Positions 9,045-17,494 of a stretch of 64,000 nucleotides of DNA are shown here, one piece after another; the stretch's first letter is position 1, and every line of letters starts with the position of its first letter. A model generated the notes under the pieces. The model was not told the origin of the DNA. It did no database searches and saw only the letters and a list, made by a program, of their open reading frames with translations. The translations under genes were made by a program, and so were the position numbers. Source of the stretch: Pleurocapsa sp. FMAR1 (lineage in GTDB: Bacteria > Cyanobacteriota > Cyanobacteriia > Cyanobacteriales > Xenococcaceae); the NCBI RefSeq assembly GCF_963665995.1, contig NZ_OY762512.1, positions 4,216,001 through 4,280,000 on the forward strand, given 5' to 3'.

Positions 9045-9584
9045 CTAGGCATTAACAGTTGGTTTAGTTTCTGCACCAGGGCGATCGCCACTAGATTCTA
9101 GCTCTTCACCTTCTAAGAAGGAACGTAACATCCAAGCCATTTCTTCGTGCTGTTCCATTAAGCCAGTTAGAAAATCAGCCGTACCTTCGTCATGGAATTG
9201 ATCGCCACACTTGTCGATATCTTCTCGCAAATCGCGAATAACTAGCTCGTGATCCTGTACTAAACGGCTTACCATCTCATTAGCGTTGGGTAAATCGCTA
9301 GCGTGTTCTGAAATAGTACCGTACTGAATAAATCCTGCTGCTGTGCCTATGGGATAACCACCCAAAGCGCGTACTCTTTCGGCTGTTGCATCTATATTGA
9401 GAGTTAAAGCCTCGTAATGCTCTTCCCAAAGGGTATGTAGGGTACGAAACTGAGGCCCAATAACATCCCAGTGATACTTTTTGGTTTTGATGATCAATAA
9501 GTATTGATTGGCTAAATCTCGATTCAAGAGTTCTATTACGCCATGTCGCTGTTCTTCTGTTAGACCGATATTTAACTTTGGCAT
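9045..9584 (-). CDS. dps: Dps family DNA-protecting ferritin-like protein
   Basis: Dps dodecamers oxidise and store iron, often using peroxide, and can coat DNA. Numbered from the ATG at 9584 (MPKLNIGL, 179 residues), the inter-subunit ferroxidase ligands align as H38, H50, E54, D65 and E69, with spacing equal to Listeria Dps (H31, H43, D47, D58, E62). E54 replaces the usual Asp. An upstream in-frame start at 9650 would add 22 residues that look non-native (several Cys) and is not preferred. The ChaB-fusion gene lies just downstream on the same strand. Confidence 0.9.
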   Translation of the reverse strand: MPKLNIGLTEEQRHGVIELLNRDLANQYLLIIKTKKYHWDVIGPQFRTLHTLWEEHYEALTLNIDATAERVRALGGYPIGTAAGFIQYGTISEHASDLPNANEMVSRLVQDHELVIRDLREDIDKCGDQFHDEGTADFLTGLMEQHEEMAWMLRSFLEGEELESSGDRPGAETKPTVNA

Positions 9585-9843
9585 GAGTATAAAGATAATT
9601 GCTTGTGTAACTTCATCTTTATTAGAGCAACATTTCAAGCGATCGCACATCTATATATAGAAAGATTTTCAGCGTTCAATATCTAACCAGAGAAATAGGT
9701 AATAAAGATTACATATATCTACCCTGAGAACGATAAATACTAAAAAAATATCATTTAAGCTGACCTGTAACTTATTAATAATTGTTAATGTTAATGTTAA
9801 TTAATACATAAGCTGATATCGATAACTATCTTAACCAGAAACT

Positions 9844-12522
9844 ATGCCAGACCATCAAAAGCTTACTCAAGAAGAACTTAGGTTGCAAGAAGATAGAGAG
9901 CGTAAAGCATACTGGCGTAGATGGGGATGTTATTTAAGCGATCGCCAGTGGGGTACTATACGGGAAGACTATAGTGCCGACGGTTCAGCTTGGGATTACT
10001 TTGACTTTGAACAGTCTCACTATCGGGCATATCGTTGGGGAGAAGATGGTATTGCGGGTATTTCTGATAATCACCAAAGGTTATGCTTTTCTTTATCGCT
10101 TTGGAATGGAAATGACCCTTTTTTAAAAGAAAGATTTTATGGTTTAACTAACTCTCAAGGTAATCATGGAGAAGATGTTAAAGAGTATTATTTTCAACTT
10201 GATAACACTCCTACCCATTCTTACATGAAGTTCCTCTACAAGTATCCTCAAGCAGCTTTTCCTTATGATGAGTTAGCCAAGAAAAACCAGGAGAGAGGTC
10301 TAGAAGATAGAGAATTTGAATTAATCGAAACAGGAGTTTTTGAGGACGATAAATATTTTGATGTCACCATTGAATACGCCAAAGCTAGCGATGAAGATAT
10401 TTTAATTTATATTCAAGTTGCCAACCGCGCAGCAGAAAGTGCAACCATTCATTTATTGCCTACACTCTGGTTTCGGAATATTTGGTCTTGGGGTTATGAG
10501 GTTGAAAAACCCAAATTAAAAATATACGATCGCTCAGAAAACTACAGCGTTATTGAAACACAGCATCCTGATTTGGGTAAACGATGGCTGTATTGCGCTC
10601 ATGATGATAATACACCCCTACTGTTTACCGAAAATAACACTAATTATCAAAGGTTATCTCAGACAACCAACGATTCCCCCTACGTCAAAGATGCCTTTAA
10701 TAGTTACGTGGTAGACAAAGAAGAAGACGCAGTTAATCCCGATAATATTGGCACTAAATTCGCTATTCATCACGTCTTAGAATTAGGTGCGGGGGAAACC
10801 ACAGGTATACAGCTAAGACTATCTAATCAGCCAGATCTGAAAACACCTTTTGGGCAGACTTTTAATGACACCTTTCAAGTGCGTCAACAAGAAGCTGACG
10901 AATTTTATCAGCGTGTATCTCCTCATCAAAAAAGCCTAGAATTACAAAATATTGAACGTCAGGCATTTGCAGGGATGCTCTGGAACAAACAATATTATTA
11001 TTATGTAGTTGATACTTGGCTAAAAGGCGATCCATCTCAACCCGAACCACCAGCAGAAAGGAAAAACGGCAACAAGAGTAACTGGATACATCTTCACACT
11101 GATGATGTCATATCTATGCCCGACAAGTGGGAGTATCCCTATTTTGCAGCTTGGGATTTAGCCTTTCATATGATTCCTTTAGCAGCGATTGACCCTGATT
11201 TTGCTAAAAAACAGCTAGAAAGACTTACTCGTGAGTGGTATATGCACCCCAACGGACAAATGCCCTCCTATGAATGGGATTTTAGTGGAGTCAACCCGCC
11301 TGTCCATGCTTGGGCTGTGTGGCAAGTGTATAACATTGAACAAAAAATATACGGGCGTTCGGACAAGAAGTTTTTAGAAAGAGTTTTCCAAAAGCTGTTG
11401 ATGAACTTTACCTGGTGGGTAAATCAAAATGACGACGAAAACAATAATGTCTTCCAAGGTGGATTTTTGGGTTTAGATAACATTGGTGTATTTAATCGCG
11501 GCGACTTACCCACAGGAGGCAAACTATCCCAGTCTGATGGTACTAGCTGGATGGCAATGTATTGTTTGGACTTACTAACTATTGCTTTAGAGTTGGCAGG
11601 GGATAACGACATTTATGAAGATATTGCCAGTAAGTTTTTTGAACATTTTCTTTATATTGTCGATGCCATGAACCATCTAGGTACAGAAGGCGCAGACTTA
11701 TGGAATGAGGAAGATGGTTTTTATTATGATGTTTTGCATCTTCCTAATGGTGAAAATATCAATCTAAAAGTGCGATCGCTCGTCGGTTTAATTCCTCTAC
11801 TGGCTGTAACTACTATTCAACAAGAGACTTTAGAAAAACTACCCAGCTTTAAAAACCGTATTGATTGGTTTGTTAACGAACGTCCTCAGCTTAGTCGCAA
11901 CCTCGCCTGTATGGAAGGATGCGACAATGATTCTAGTCGTTTGTTAGCAGTAGTTAATGAGGATAGGTTACGTCTTCTATTGGCGAAAATGCTAGATGAA
12001 ACTGAATTTCTCAGTGATTACGGCATTCGTTCTGTATCTAAATATCATCAAGAACATCCCTACGTCTTTGAGACTGATGATGAAGAATACGATGTAACTT
12101 ATGAACCAGCCGAGTCGCCGACCAAAATGTTTGGGGGTAATTCTAACTGGCGAGGACCTATTTGGTTTCCCATCAACTATCTTCTAATAGAATCTTTGCA
12201 GAAATTTGACTACTATTACGATGGTAATTTTAAAGTAGAATGCCCCACAGGTTCGGGTACAATGCTAAGTCTCAAGGAAATAGCATCAGAATTAGAAAGA
12301 AGATTGATTAATATCTTTTTACCCAAAGCCAACGGATCGAAACCAGTATACGGAGATTTTACCAAATTTTACGCCGATCCTCATTGGCAAAACTTGATTC
12401 TATTTCATGAGTATTTTCATGGCGATAATGGCGCAGGTTTAGGCGCATCTCATCAGACTGGCTGGACTGGTTTAATTGCTAAGTTGATTATGCAAAAAAG
12501 TGAATATGAATCCAAAAGTTAA
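9844..12522 (+). CDS. GH63/MGH1-type glucosidase
   Basis: An 892-residue glycoside hydrolase of the mannosyl-oligosaccharide glucosidase/YgjK-like type. An N-terminal beta domain is followed by an (alpha/alpha)6 barrel. Typical stretches are MPSYEWDFSGVNPPVHAW (about 475-492), FLGLDNIGVFNR (about 540) and GGNSNWRGPIWFPINYLL (about 763-780). Bacterial members hydrolyse alpha-glucosides such as glucosylglycerate, trehalose-like or oligosaccharide substrates. The substrate here is not evident. There is no signal peptide, so it is probably cytoplasmic. It is a single-gene unit on the plus strand, diverging from dps. Confidence 0.85.
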   Translation: MPDHQKLTQEELRLQEDRERKAYWRRWGCYLSDRQWGTIREDYSADGSAWDYFDFEQSHYRAYRWGEDGIAGISDNHQRLCFSLSLWNGNDPFLKERFYGLTNSQGNHGEDVKEYYFQLDNTPTHSYMKFLYKYPQAAFPYDELAKKNQERGLEDREFELIETGVFEDDKYFDVTIEYAKASDEDILIYIQVANRAAESATIHLLPTLWFRNIWSWGYEVEKPKLKIYDRSENYSVIETQHPDLGKRWLYCAHDDNTPLLFTENNTNYQRLSQTTNDSPYVKDAFNSYVVDKEEDAVNPDNIGTKFAIHHVLELGAGETTGIQLRLSNQPDLKTPFGQTFNDTFQVRQQEADEFYQRVSPHQKSLELQNIERQAFAGMLWNKQYYYYVVDTWLKGDPSQPEPPAERKNGNKSNWIHLHTDDVISMPDKWEYPYFAAWDLAFHMIPLAAIDPDFAKKQLERLTREWYMHPNGQMPSYEWDFSGVNPPVHAWAVWQVYNIEQKIYGRSDKKFLERVFQKLLMNFTWWVNQNDDENNNVFQGGFLGLDNIGVFNRGDLPTGGKLSQSDGTSWMAMYCLDLLTIALELAGDNDIYEDIASKFFEHFLYIVDAMNHLGTEGADLWNEEDGFYYDVLHLPNGENINLKVRSLVGLIPLLAVTTIQQETLEKLPSFKNRIDWFVNERPQLSRNLACMEGCDNDSSRLLAVVNEDRLRLLLAKMLDETEFLSDYGIRSVSKYHQEHPYVFETDDEEYDVTYEPAESPTKMFGGNSNWRGPIWFPINYLLIESLQKFDYYYDGNFKVECPTGSGTMLSLKEIASELERRLINIFLPKANGSKPVYGDFTKFYADPHWQNLILFHEYFHGDNGAGLGASHQTGWTGLIAKLIMQKSEYESKS

Positions 12523-12658
12523 TTGTATTTATGGACAATGGCGATCGCCTTGTTTCTAAAAATTTTTGACTAAATTTCGGATATTACTACTCTAGATAGA
12601 GTCAAGTCTTCTTAAACTTTGTTTACAATGTATATATAAAATAAAGAGGGCAAGAGCA

Positions 12659-12871
12659 ATGAAAAGATTAGAAAATAGCCTTTCTGTCGAACAAGAATTT
12701 AATCACAAAGTATTTGAAAGTCGGGTCAAGCAGCTATCCCGTGAGGAAGCGCAAGAGCTACTCGTACAGATGCACAAGCAAATGTTTTACAAAGAGAATC
12801 TCTACAAAGAATTATTTATTAGCCAAGAAAAAGATATTGTTGATTCTTTGTTTGGAGTCAAAAACAATTAA
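12659..12871 (+). CDS. nblA: Phycobilisome degradation protein NblA
   Basis: A 70-residue helical protein matching NblA: LSVEQEFNHKVFESRVKQLSREEA, then QELLVQMHKQMFYKENLYKELF. Members bind phycobiliproteins and Clp chaperone partners and trigger phycobilisome dismantling during nutrient or high-light stress. The core has the usual length, plus a C-terminal tail of about 15 residues (EKDIVDSLFGVKNN) longer than many homologues. A ribosome-binding site (AAAGAGG) lies 9 bases before the ATG, and an AT-rich TATATAAAAT stretch upstream could serve as a -10 region. A group 2 sigma factor gene follows 290 bases downstream. Confidence 0.92.
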   Translation: MKRLENSLSVEQEFNHKVFESRVKQLSREEAQELLVQMHKQMFYKENLYKELFISQEKDIVDSLFGVKNN

Positions 12872-13161
12872 GCATTTAATTGCAGTTTAACTACAAAGGC
12901 GTTTTTTAGTAGCGGGGAGAAGTTTTTGGGTTTACTGCTTTAGAGGGATGTGTACCACGACCAAAAATTGATATACGTAGAAAAAGTAAGAGCAAACTTG
13001 TAGCGCGACACAATTTCATTCTTATGTAAAGTATCTAATTTTTTTTCATAGTTAACTTATTGAAGAGTAAGACGAAGTTGAACAGGATTCTTTGTCGATT
13101 TCTTATACATAAATTAATCAAGGAAAACCGCTAATTATATAACTAATCTAAACAGCTAAAA

Positions 13162-14043
13162 ATGAATTCAAGTAATACTATCGCTAAATATCTAAAAGAA
13201 ATTGGACGTACACCTTTACTGAAAGGAGAAGAAGAGGTTGAGCTTGCAAATCAAATTCAGGCGATGATGCCTTTATTAGAGCAAGATGATTTGACTGCTG
13301 AAGAAGAAAAGATTGTTCGCAGAGGACAACGAGCCAAACAAAAAATGGCTCGAGCAAACCTACGTCTAGTAGTCTCTATTGCCAAAAAATACCAGAATCG
13401 AGGTTTGTCCTTCTTAGATTTGATTCAAGAAGGTAGTATTGGTGTAATGAGGGCAGCAGAAAAATTTGACCCAAGCAAAGGATACAAATTTTCTACCTAT
13501 AGTTACTGGTGGATTAGACAAGCCATGACCAGAGCGCTCGCCAATCAAGCTCGTACTATTCGTTTGCCAATTCACATTACTCAAGACCTCAACAAAATAA
13601 AAAAAGTCACTCGTCAATTGTCTCAGGAACTGGGCAGAAAACCCAGTGAAGATGAACTAATTGCTGAACTTGATATTAGCCAGAAAAAATTTAGATCTAT
13701 TCTTAGAGCTTCGCAAGTTACTAAGCCAAGAAGCCTCAATGTAACCATTGATGACAATCAGACCGAGTTAGGGCAAATATTAGCAGATGATTCAGCTTCG
13801 CCTACGGACTTTATCTATGAAAAAGAATTAAGTTCTCAGGTTGAAGATTTATTAGATACTTTGTCTCCTAAACAACGAGATGTAATTACTCTTCGCTTTG
13901 GTTTGAAAGATGGCGAAATAATGACTTATGAACAGATAGGCAATCAGTGCGGTATCAGCAGGGAACGAGTAAGACAAATTAAGAATAGAGCTTTAAGGTT
14001 ATTAAAACAAAGAGCAAGCGTGCTTTCTCAACAAGCAGGATAG
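13162..14043 (+). CDS. Group 2 RNA polymerase sigma factor (sigma-70 family)
   Basis: A 293-residue sigma-70 family protein. Region 1.2 is at the N-terminus ([14 protein letters not shown]). Region 2 follows ([62 protein letters not shown], about 62-122), then region 3 (RLPIH...). Region 4 ends with the helix-turn-helix [28 protein letters not shown] (about 255-282). The short N-terminus without region 1.1 and the near-primary region 2.4 place it among the non-essential group 2 factors (SigB/C/D/E type) used in stress, light and nitrogen responses. It is downstream of nblA, but functional coupling is only an inference. Confidence 0.92.
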   Translation: MNSSNTIAKYLKEIGRTPLLKGEEEVELANQIQAMMPLLEQDDLTAEEEKIVRRGQRAKQKMARANLRLVVSIAKKYQNRGLSFLDLIQEGSIGVMRAAEKFDPSKGYKFSTYSYWWIRQAMTRALANQARTIRLPIHITQDLNKIKKVTRQLSQELGRKPSEDELIAELDISQKKFRSILRASQVTKPRSLNVTIDDNQTELGQILADDSASPTDFIYEKELSSQVEDLLDTLSPKQRDVITLRFGLKDGEIMTYEQIGNQCGISRERVRQIKNRALRLLKQRASVLSQQAG

Positions 14044-14198
14044 AAAATAAATACTCAGGATAAGGCTATTTTGTCCCAAAAAACTTATTTAACTAAAATA
14101 AGTTAACAGATTTAGGCTTTATGAAGGTTTGTATTAATATACCTGTGCCAAGATAAAGTTGGACTTTTTTCTTGATTGACAAAATACAACCAAAGATC

Positions 14199-14681
14199 AT
14201 GACCCAGCCCTTTTATTTTTCTAATGGTCAACTAGCCCATAATGCCGATGACCTATTGCAATTGTGTCAACAATTTCCTGACGATGGCACTAATTATTTA
14301 GTCAGAGAAGATTTAGAAAAATGGCTTTCTTACATTGGCAAAGATGGCATTGCTCAGTGTGCTACCAACGCACGTCAAACAGCTTTAGAAGACAGTCAAA
14401 AACTCGGAGAGTTTTTCAATAAGTGCCATAAATTATCATCTTCAGCAATAGAGCATTCAGCATTTGAAACCTTTACGGACTCAGAAGCAGCCAAAGATAC
14501 TGATGTAGCTGAAATAGAGTCAGAAGCAACTTCAGAACCACAACAAGTTGATGCCGTAAAAGAATCGGAAAACAAAGAGCAAGAACCTTCAGTATCTCCT
14601 ACCTCTAATGGACGTAAGCCTAGCTTTTTTAAAATTATTGCTAGGCTAATTGTTAATGTTTTGTATCGGCAGAAAAATTAA
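14199..14681 (+). CDS. Hypothetical protein with C-terminal basic/hydrophobic tail
   Basis: A 160-residue protein starting at ATG 14199 (an in-frame TTG at 14172 is less likely). The N-terminal ~65 residues (FYFSNGQLAHNADDLLQLCQQFPDDGTNYLVREDLEKWLSYIG) form a module I have seen at the N-terminus of cyanobacterial proteins but cannot name. The middle is acidic and low-complexity. The C-terminus (FFKIIARLIVNVLYRQ) is amphipathic or membrane-associating. It lies about 155 bases after the sigma-factor gene on the same strand. Function unknown. Confidence 0.6.
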   Translation: MTQPFYFSNGQLAHNADDLLQLCQQFPDDGTNYLVREDLEKWLSYIGKDGIAQCATNARQTALEDSQKLGEFFNKCHKLSSSAIEHSAFETFTDSEAAKDTDVAEIESEATSEPQQVDAVKESENKEQEPSVSPTSNGRKPSFFKIIARLIVNVLYRQKN

Positions 14682-14690
14682 TTTTAAAAG

Positions 14691-14719
14691 TGAGCAAATC
14701 GATTCAATCAATTTGCTCA
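14691..14719 (+). terminator. Hairpin after 14199-14681
   Basis: A 14-bp stem with one mismatch (TGAGCAAATCGATT with AATCAATTTGCTCA) around a single-base loop starts 9 bases past the stop. The T run after it is weak (TCTTAATCT), so termination is plausible but not certain. Confidence 0.45.
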
Positions 14720-14832
14720 TCTTAATCTGTGGAAACGACAACAAGGCTGAAAATCAGACAGAAAGAGAAACTGTTATCCATAAAATTAATTAAAGTTAAG
14801 CTAGAGCGATCGCAAAACACATAATATCTATC

Positions 14833-14861
14833 TTGACATTAAATGTACAATGATATGTACA
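14833..14861 (+). promoter_or_regulatory. yefM-yoeB promoter with paired TGTACA operator
   Basis: A -35 box TTGACA lies at 14833-14838. Two copies of TGTACA begin at 14844 and 14856, so their centres are exactly 12 bp apart. This is the core motif and spacing described for the YefM-YoeB operator of E. coli, where the antitoxin binds paired TGTACA palindromes overlapping the promoter. The second copy falls where a -10 element would be, so binding would block polymerase. The yefM start is 20 bases downstream. Confidence 0.8.
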
Positions 14862-14881
14862 GTTGCTTTCAAAAATAAATC

Positions 14882-15148
14882 ATGGATACAGTAACATATA
14901 CAGAATTTAGAAAAAACTTAGCTACTCATCTAAATCAAATTGAAGCAGATTGCACGCCACTTATCGTCACAAGGCAAAATGCACCCTCGGTAGTAGTAAT
15001 GAGTTTAGATGATTTTAAAGCCTATGAAGCTACTTTTCACTTACTATCGGGTCGAAATAATGCACAAAGATTGGATCGAGCTATTAAGAATCTTCGCCAA
15101 GGAAAAGGAACAGAACATCAGTTAATTAAAGAATCTGAAGATGACTAA
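14882..15148 (+). CDS. yefM: Antitoxin YefM (Phd/YefM family)
   Basis: An 88-residue antitoxin. Its N-terminal Phd/YefM DNA-binding fold (TYTEFRKNLATHLNQIEADCTPLIVTRQNAPSVVVMSLDDFKAYEAT) dimerises on operator DNA. Its C-terminal flexible segment (RGKGTEHQLI-like, here GKGTEHQLIKE) wraps the toxin. It is followed after only 3 bases by the toxin gene, the usual antitoxin-first order. A paired TGTACA operator precedes it, implying autoregulation by the toxin-antitoxin complex. Confidence 0.93.
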   Translation: MDTVTYTEFRKNLATHLNQIEADCTPLIVTRQNAPSVVVMSLDDFKAYEATFHLLSGRNNAQRLDRAIKNLRQGKGTEHQLIKESEDD

Positions 15149-15151
15149 AAA

Positions 15152-15406
15152 ATGAAGCTGGTATTTGACGAACAAGCTTGGGAAGACTACCAGTATTGGA
15201 TTAAAACAGATAAAAAAATACTTAAGCGGATTAACTTATTAATCAAAGAAATCCCAAAAGAACCTTTTGATGGCATTGGCGACCCAGAACTACTCAAATA
15301 CAATTGGTCTGGCTTCTGGTCTAGAAGAATAACCAAAGAGCATAGACTAGTTTATGCGGTTGAATCTAATTCAATTTTGATTGCTCAATGCAGATTTCAT
15401 TATTAA
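15152..15406 (+). CDS. yoeB: Toxin YoeB (ribosome-dependent mRNA endonuclease)
   Basis: An 84-residue RelE-superfamily toxin that cleaves mRNA in the ribosomal A site when freed from YefM. Length and key residues match E. coli YoeB position for position: E46, R65 and the C-terminal H83-Y84 are all present (LLKYNWSGFWSRRITKEHRLVY ... RFHY). All catalytic residues are intact, so it should be active. It starts 3 bases after the yefM stop and is translationally coupled to it. Confidence 0.95.
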   Translation: MKLVFDEQAWEDYQYWIKTDKKILKRINLLIKEIPKEPFDGIGDPELLKYNWSGFWSRRITKEHRLVYAVESNSILIAQCRFHY

Positions 15407-15536
15407 TAGTAAAAAGCTAATTTTAGTCATAGCGATCGCCTTTTCACAGAGCAAAAAATCAAAAACAGTAGCAAACGTTCCCTGAAAAGCTCATTGCCCT
15501 CTGCCAAAACTCCCGTTAAGCAAGATAATACTGAGA

Positions 15537-15564
15537 CAGTAATCAGTAATCAGTAGTTAGTACA
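15537..15564. repeat. Heptamer tandem repeat (STRR), CAGTAAT type
   Basis: Four consecutive 7-base units: CAGTAAT, CAGTAAT, CAGTAGT, TAGTACA. They directly abut the ATG of the permease gene. Heptanucleotide short tandem repeats are a known feature of cyanobacterial genomes. Confidence 0.7.
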
Positions 15565-16454
15565 TGAATTCTGTTAAACAAGTTGAGAGTAATTTATGGT
15601 TGGATAGTTGGCGCAGATATAAACGAGACAAGCCTGCTGTTTTTGGCTCGATAGTAATTCTAATTATTACTTTGGCGGTTGTTTTTGCTCCTCTTATCTA
15701 TACTAATTCCGCTGATAAAATAGACTTCCTGGCTTCTTCTGCGCCTCCTAGCTGGGAACATCCTTTTGGTACAAATGATTTAGGGCAAGATCAATTAGCG
15801 AGAATTTTGCAGGGAGGCAGAGTATCTTTAACGGTGGGTATTGCTTCAATGCTGGTGGCGATATTTCTCGGTACAATTGTGGGCGCGATCGCTGGTTTTT
15901 ATGGCGGTATTATTGATGGGATTTTAATGCGAATTACCGATTTATTTTTGGCATTACCTCAATTACCTTTATTACTTTTAATTGTTTATTTGTTTCGCGA
16001 TTCGATTAAAAAAGTTGCAGGGGCAGAACTAGGCATATTTATTTTAATTGTCTTGCTGATAGGTGGATTAAATTGGATGTCGGTAGCTAGATTAGTTAGA
16101 GCAGATTTTCTCAAACTCAAAGAGTTAGAATTTGTCAGCGCAGCCAGAGCGATCGGTGCAAAACCAAGTCGGCTTATATGGACACATTTATTTCCTAATG
16201 TTTTAAGCGTCATTATTGTGGCTGCTACCTTATCAGTTGGTAACGCCATTATTACCGAATCTACCTTGAGTTTTCTAGGTTTAGGTTTTCCTCCTGATGT
16301 GCCAACTTGGGGGCGAATGTTATTTGAGGCAAAAGATTATTTAACTTCTGCTCCTTATATGGCAATTTTTCCCGGCATGGCAATATTTTTTACCGTATTA
16401 AGTATTAACTATATTGGTGATGGGCTTAGGGATGCTCTCGATCCGAAAAGATAA
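15564..16454 (+). CDS. ABC transporter permease, OppC/DppC family
   Basis: A 296-residue permease of the peptide/nickel (OppC/DppC) group. An N-terminal cytoplasmic tail (LWLDSWRRYKRDKPAVFGS) leads into the first membrane helix. A periplasmic segment with HPFGTNDLGQDQLARILQGGRVSLTVG follows, then the inner-membrane BPD signature with EAA loop (EFVSAARAIGAKPSRLIWTHLFPNVL) and the C-terminal ESTLSFLGLGFPPDVPTWG. Six helices are expected. No binding protein, second permease or ATPase is next to it, so it is an orphan whose partners must be elsewhere. Heptamer repeats flank it on both sides, and its start has no visible ribosome-binding site, since repeat units occupy that position. Confidence 0.9.
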   Translation: MNSVKQVESNLWLDSWRRYKRDKPAVFGSIVILIITLAVVFAPLIYTNSADKIDFLASSAPPSWEHPFGTNDLGQDQLARILQGGRVSLTVGIASMLVAIFLGTIVGAIAGFYGGIIDGILMRITDLFLALPQLPLLLLIVYLFRDSIKKVAGAELGIFILIVLLIGGLNWMSVARLVRADFLKLKELEFVSAARAIGAKPSRLIWTHLFPNVLSVIIVAATLSVGNAIITESTLSFLGLGFPPDVPTWGRMLFEAKDYLTSAPYMAIFPGMAIFFTVLSINYIGDGLRDALDPKR

Positions 16455-16529
16455 GTAGCAAGTAGCAAGTAGCAGATAGCAAGTAATAAGTAATAAGTAA
16501 TAAGTAATAAGTAATAAGTAGCAAGTTAG
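16453..16529. repeat. Heptamer tandem repeat (STRR), AAGTAAT/AAGTAGC
   Basis: Eleven consecutive 7-base units: three AAGTAGC, one AGATAGC, five AAGTAAT, one AAGTAGC and one AAGTTAG. They start within the stop codon of the permease gene and end 124 bases before the likely pentapeptide gene start. Confidence 0.9.
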
Positions 16530-16652
16530 ATATAGTCAAGGTTTGAGGTCAACTAAATGGTGTCTTCACTTACGCTCATGTCTACTAGTATTCTACATTT
16601 GAAATTTATAGAGGCTAAAATAGCGGAATCTTCGCGCTCTATTTTAAAACCT

Positions 16653-17435
16653 ATGAAACCTCAATTATTATCTGTAATCGTTATTTCAACAACTATTGCT
16701 TTATCTTTACCTGCTCAATCCGAAAGTTTAACTGATTTAAATCAACTTTTAAGTACTAAAAAGTGTTCTCAATGTGACCTAAATAGCTCTGGATTAGTAC
16801 AGGCAGATTTGAAGGGGGCAGACTTGCTTCAGGCGGATCTAACGGGGGCAAATTTGAGTCAGGCAAATCTAACAGGAGCAAATTTAACGGGAGCAAATTT
16901 AACAGGAACATCCCTAAATGGAGCAAATCTAACGGGGGCAAATTTAACAGGCGCAAATTTGGCTGGTACAGATCTCAGAAATGCTTATGTAGGCAACACG
17001 AATTTGACCGAAGTCGATCTTGACTCTGCTCATTTAGAAGGAATTAAAGGTTTATCTGAGACGGCTGCATCGGCAGAACAGTTTCACCGTTGGGGAGTAA
17101 AAGAAGCAGCGCGGGGAAATTATAATGCTGCGATCGCCAATTACCGTAAAGCAATTAAAATAGATCCTGAATTAGCTCCATCTTACCTAGGATTAGCAAT
17201 TATTGAATATAACTTCGATCGACGAGCAGAAGCTAAAAAAAATACGGCGATCGCAGCTAAGTTATTTAAAAAACAAGAACATCAACTAGGCTACAAAACT
17301 GCTACGGATTTTCAGCAAAAAATGGCTTTGATTCAGAAAGCAGAAGATAATGCAGAGCAGCAAGAAGGAGGAATGGGTAACGTAGGTAAATTTATAGGCA
17401 GTATTGGTTCATTATTGTTGCAATTTTTACTTTAG
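16653..17435 (+). CDS. Exported pentapeptide-repeat and TPR protein
   Basis: From ATG 16653 the product has 260 residues with a Sec signal peptide (MKPQLLSVIVISTTIALSLPAQS). It continues with a CSQC pair, then about 16 pentapeptide repeats of the A(D/N)LxxA type forming a right-handed beta helix. A linker and two TPR-like helices follow (NYNAAIANYRKAIKIDPELAPSYLGLAI), and the C-terminus is hydrophobic (FIGSIGSLLLQFLL). The frame is open to 16557, but the extra 32 residues do not resemble a leader. It is probably located in the periplasm or thylakoid lumen, and the function of such proteins is unknown. The repeats also produce an antisense open frame that is not a gene. Confidence 0.82.
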   Translation: MKPQLLSVIVISTTIALSLPAQSESLTDLNQLLSTKKCSQCDLNSSGLVQADLKGADLLQADLTGANLSQANLTGANLTGANLTGTSLNGANLTGANLTGANLAGTDLRNAYVGNTNLTEVDLDSAHLEGIKGLSETAASAEQFHRWGVKEAARGNYNAAIANYRKAIKIDPELAPSYLGLAIIEYNFDRRAEAKKNTAIAAKLFKKQEHQLGYKTATDFQQKMALIQKAEDNAEQQEGGMGNVGKFIGSIGSLLLQFLL

Positions 17436-17494
17436 TCAGAGTTCGAGAGCTAGATTTTTAAGCTGCTCAACCAAGTAATCTTTACATAAAGTTT

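Noticed and set aside
16453-16529. Tandem repeats as a possible CRISPR array
   Set aside because: Units are 7 bases and contiguous without spacers, so this is an STRR. No cas gene or spaced repeats were found anywhere in the window.
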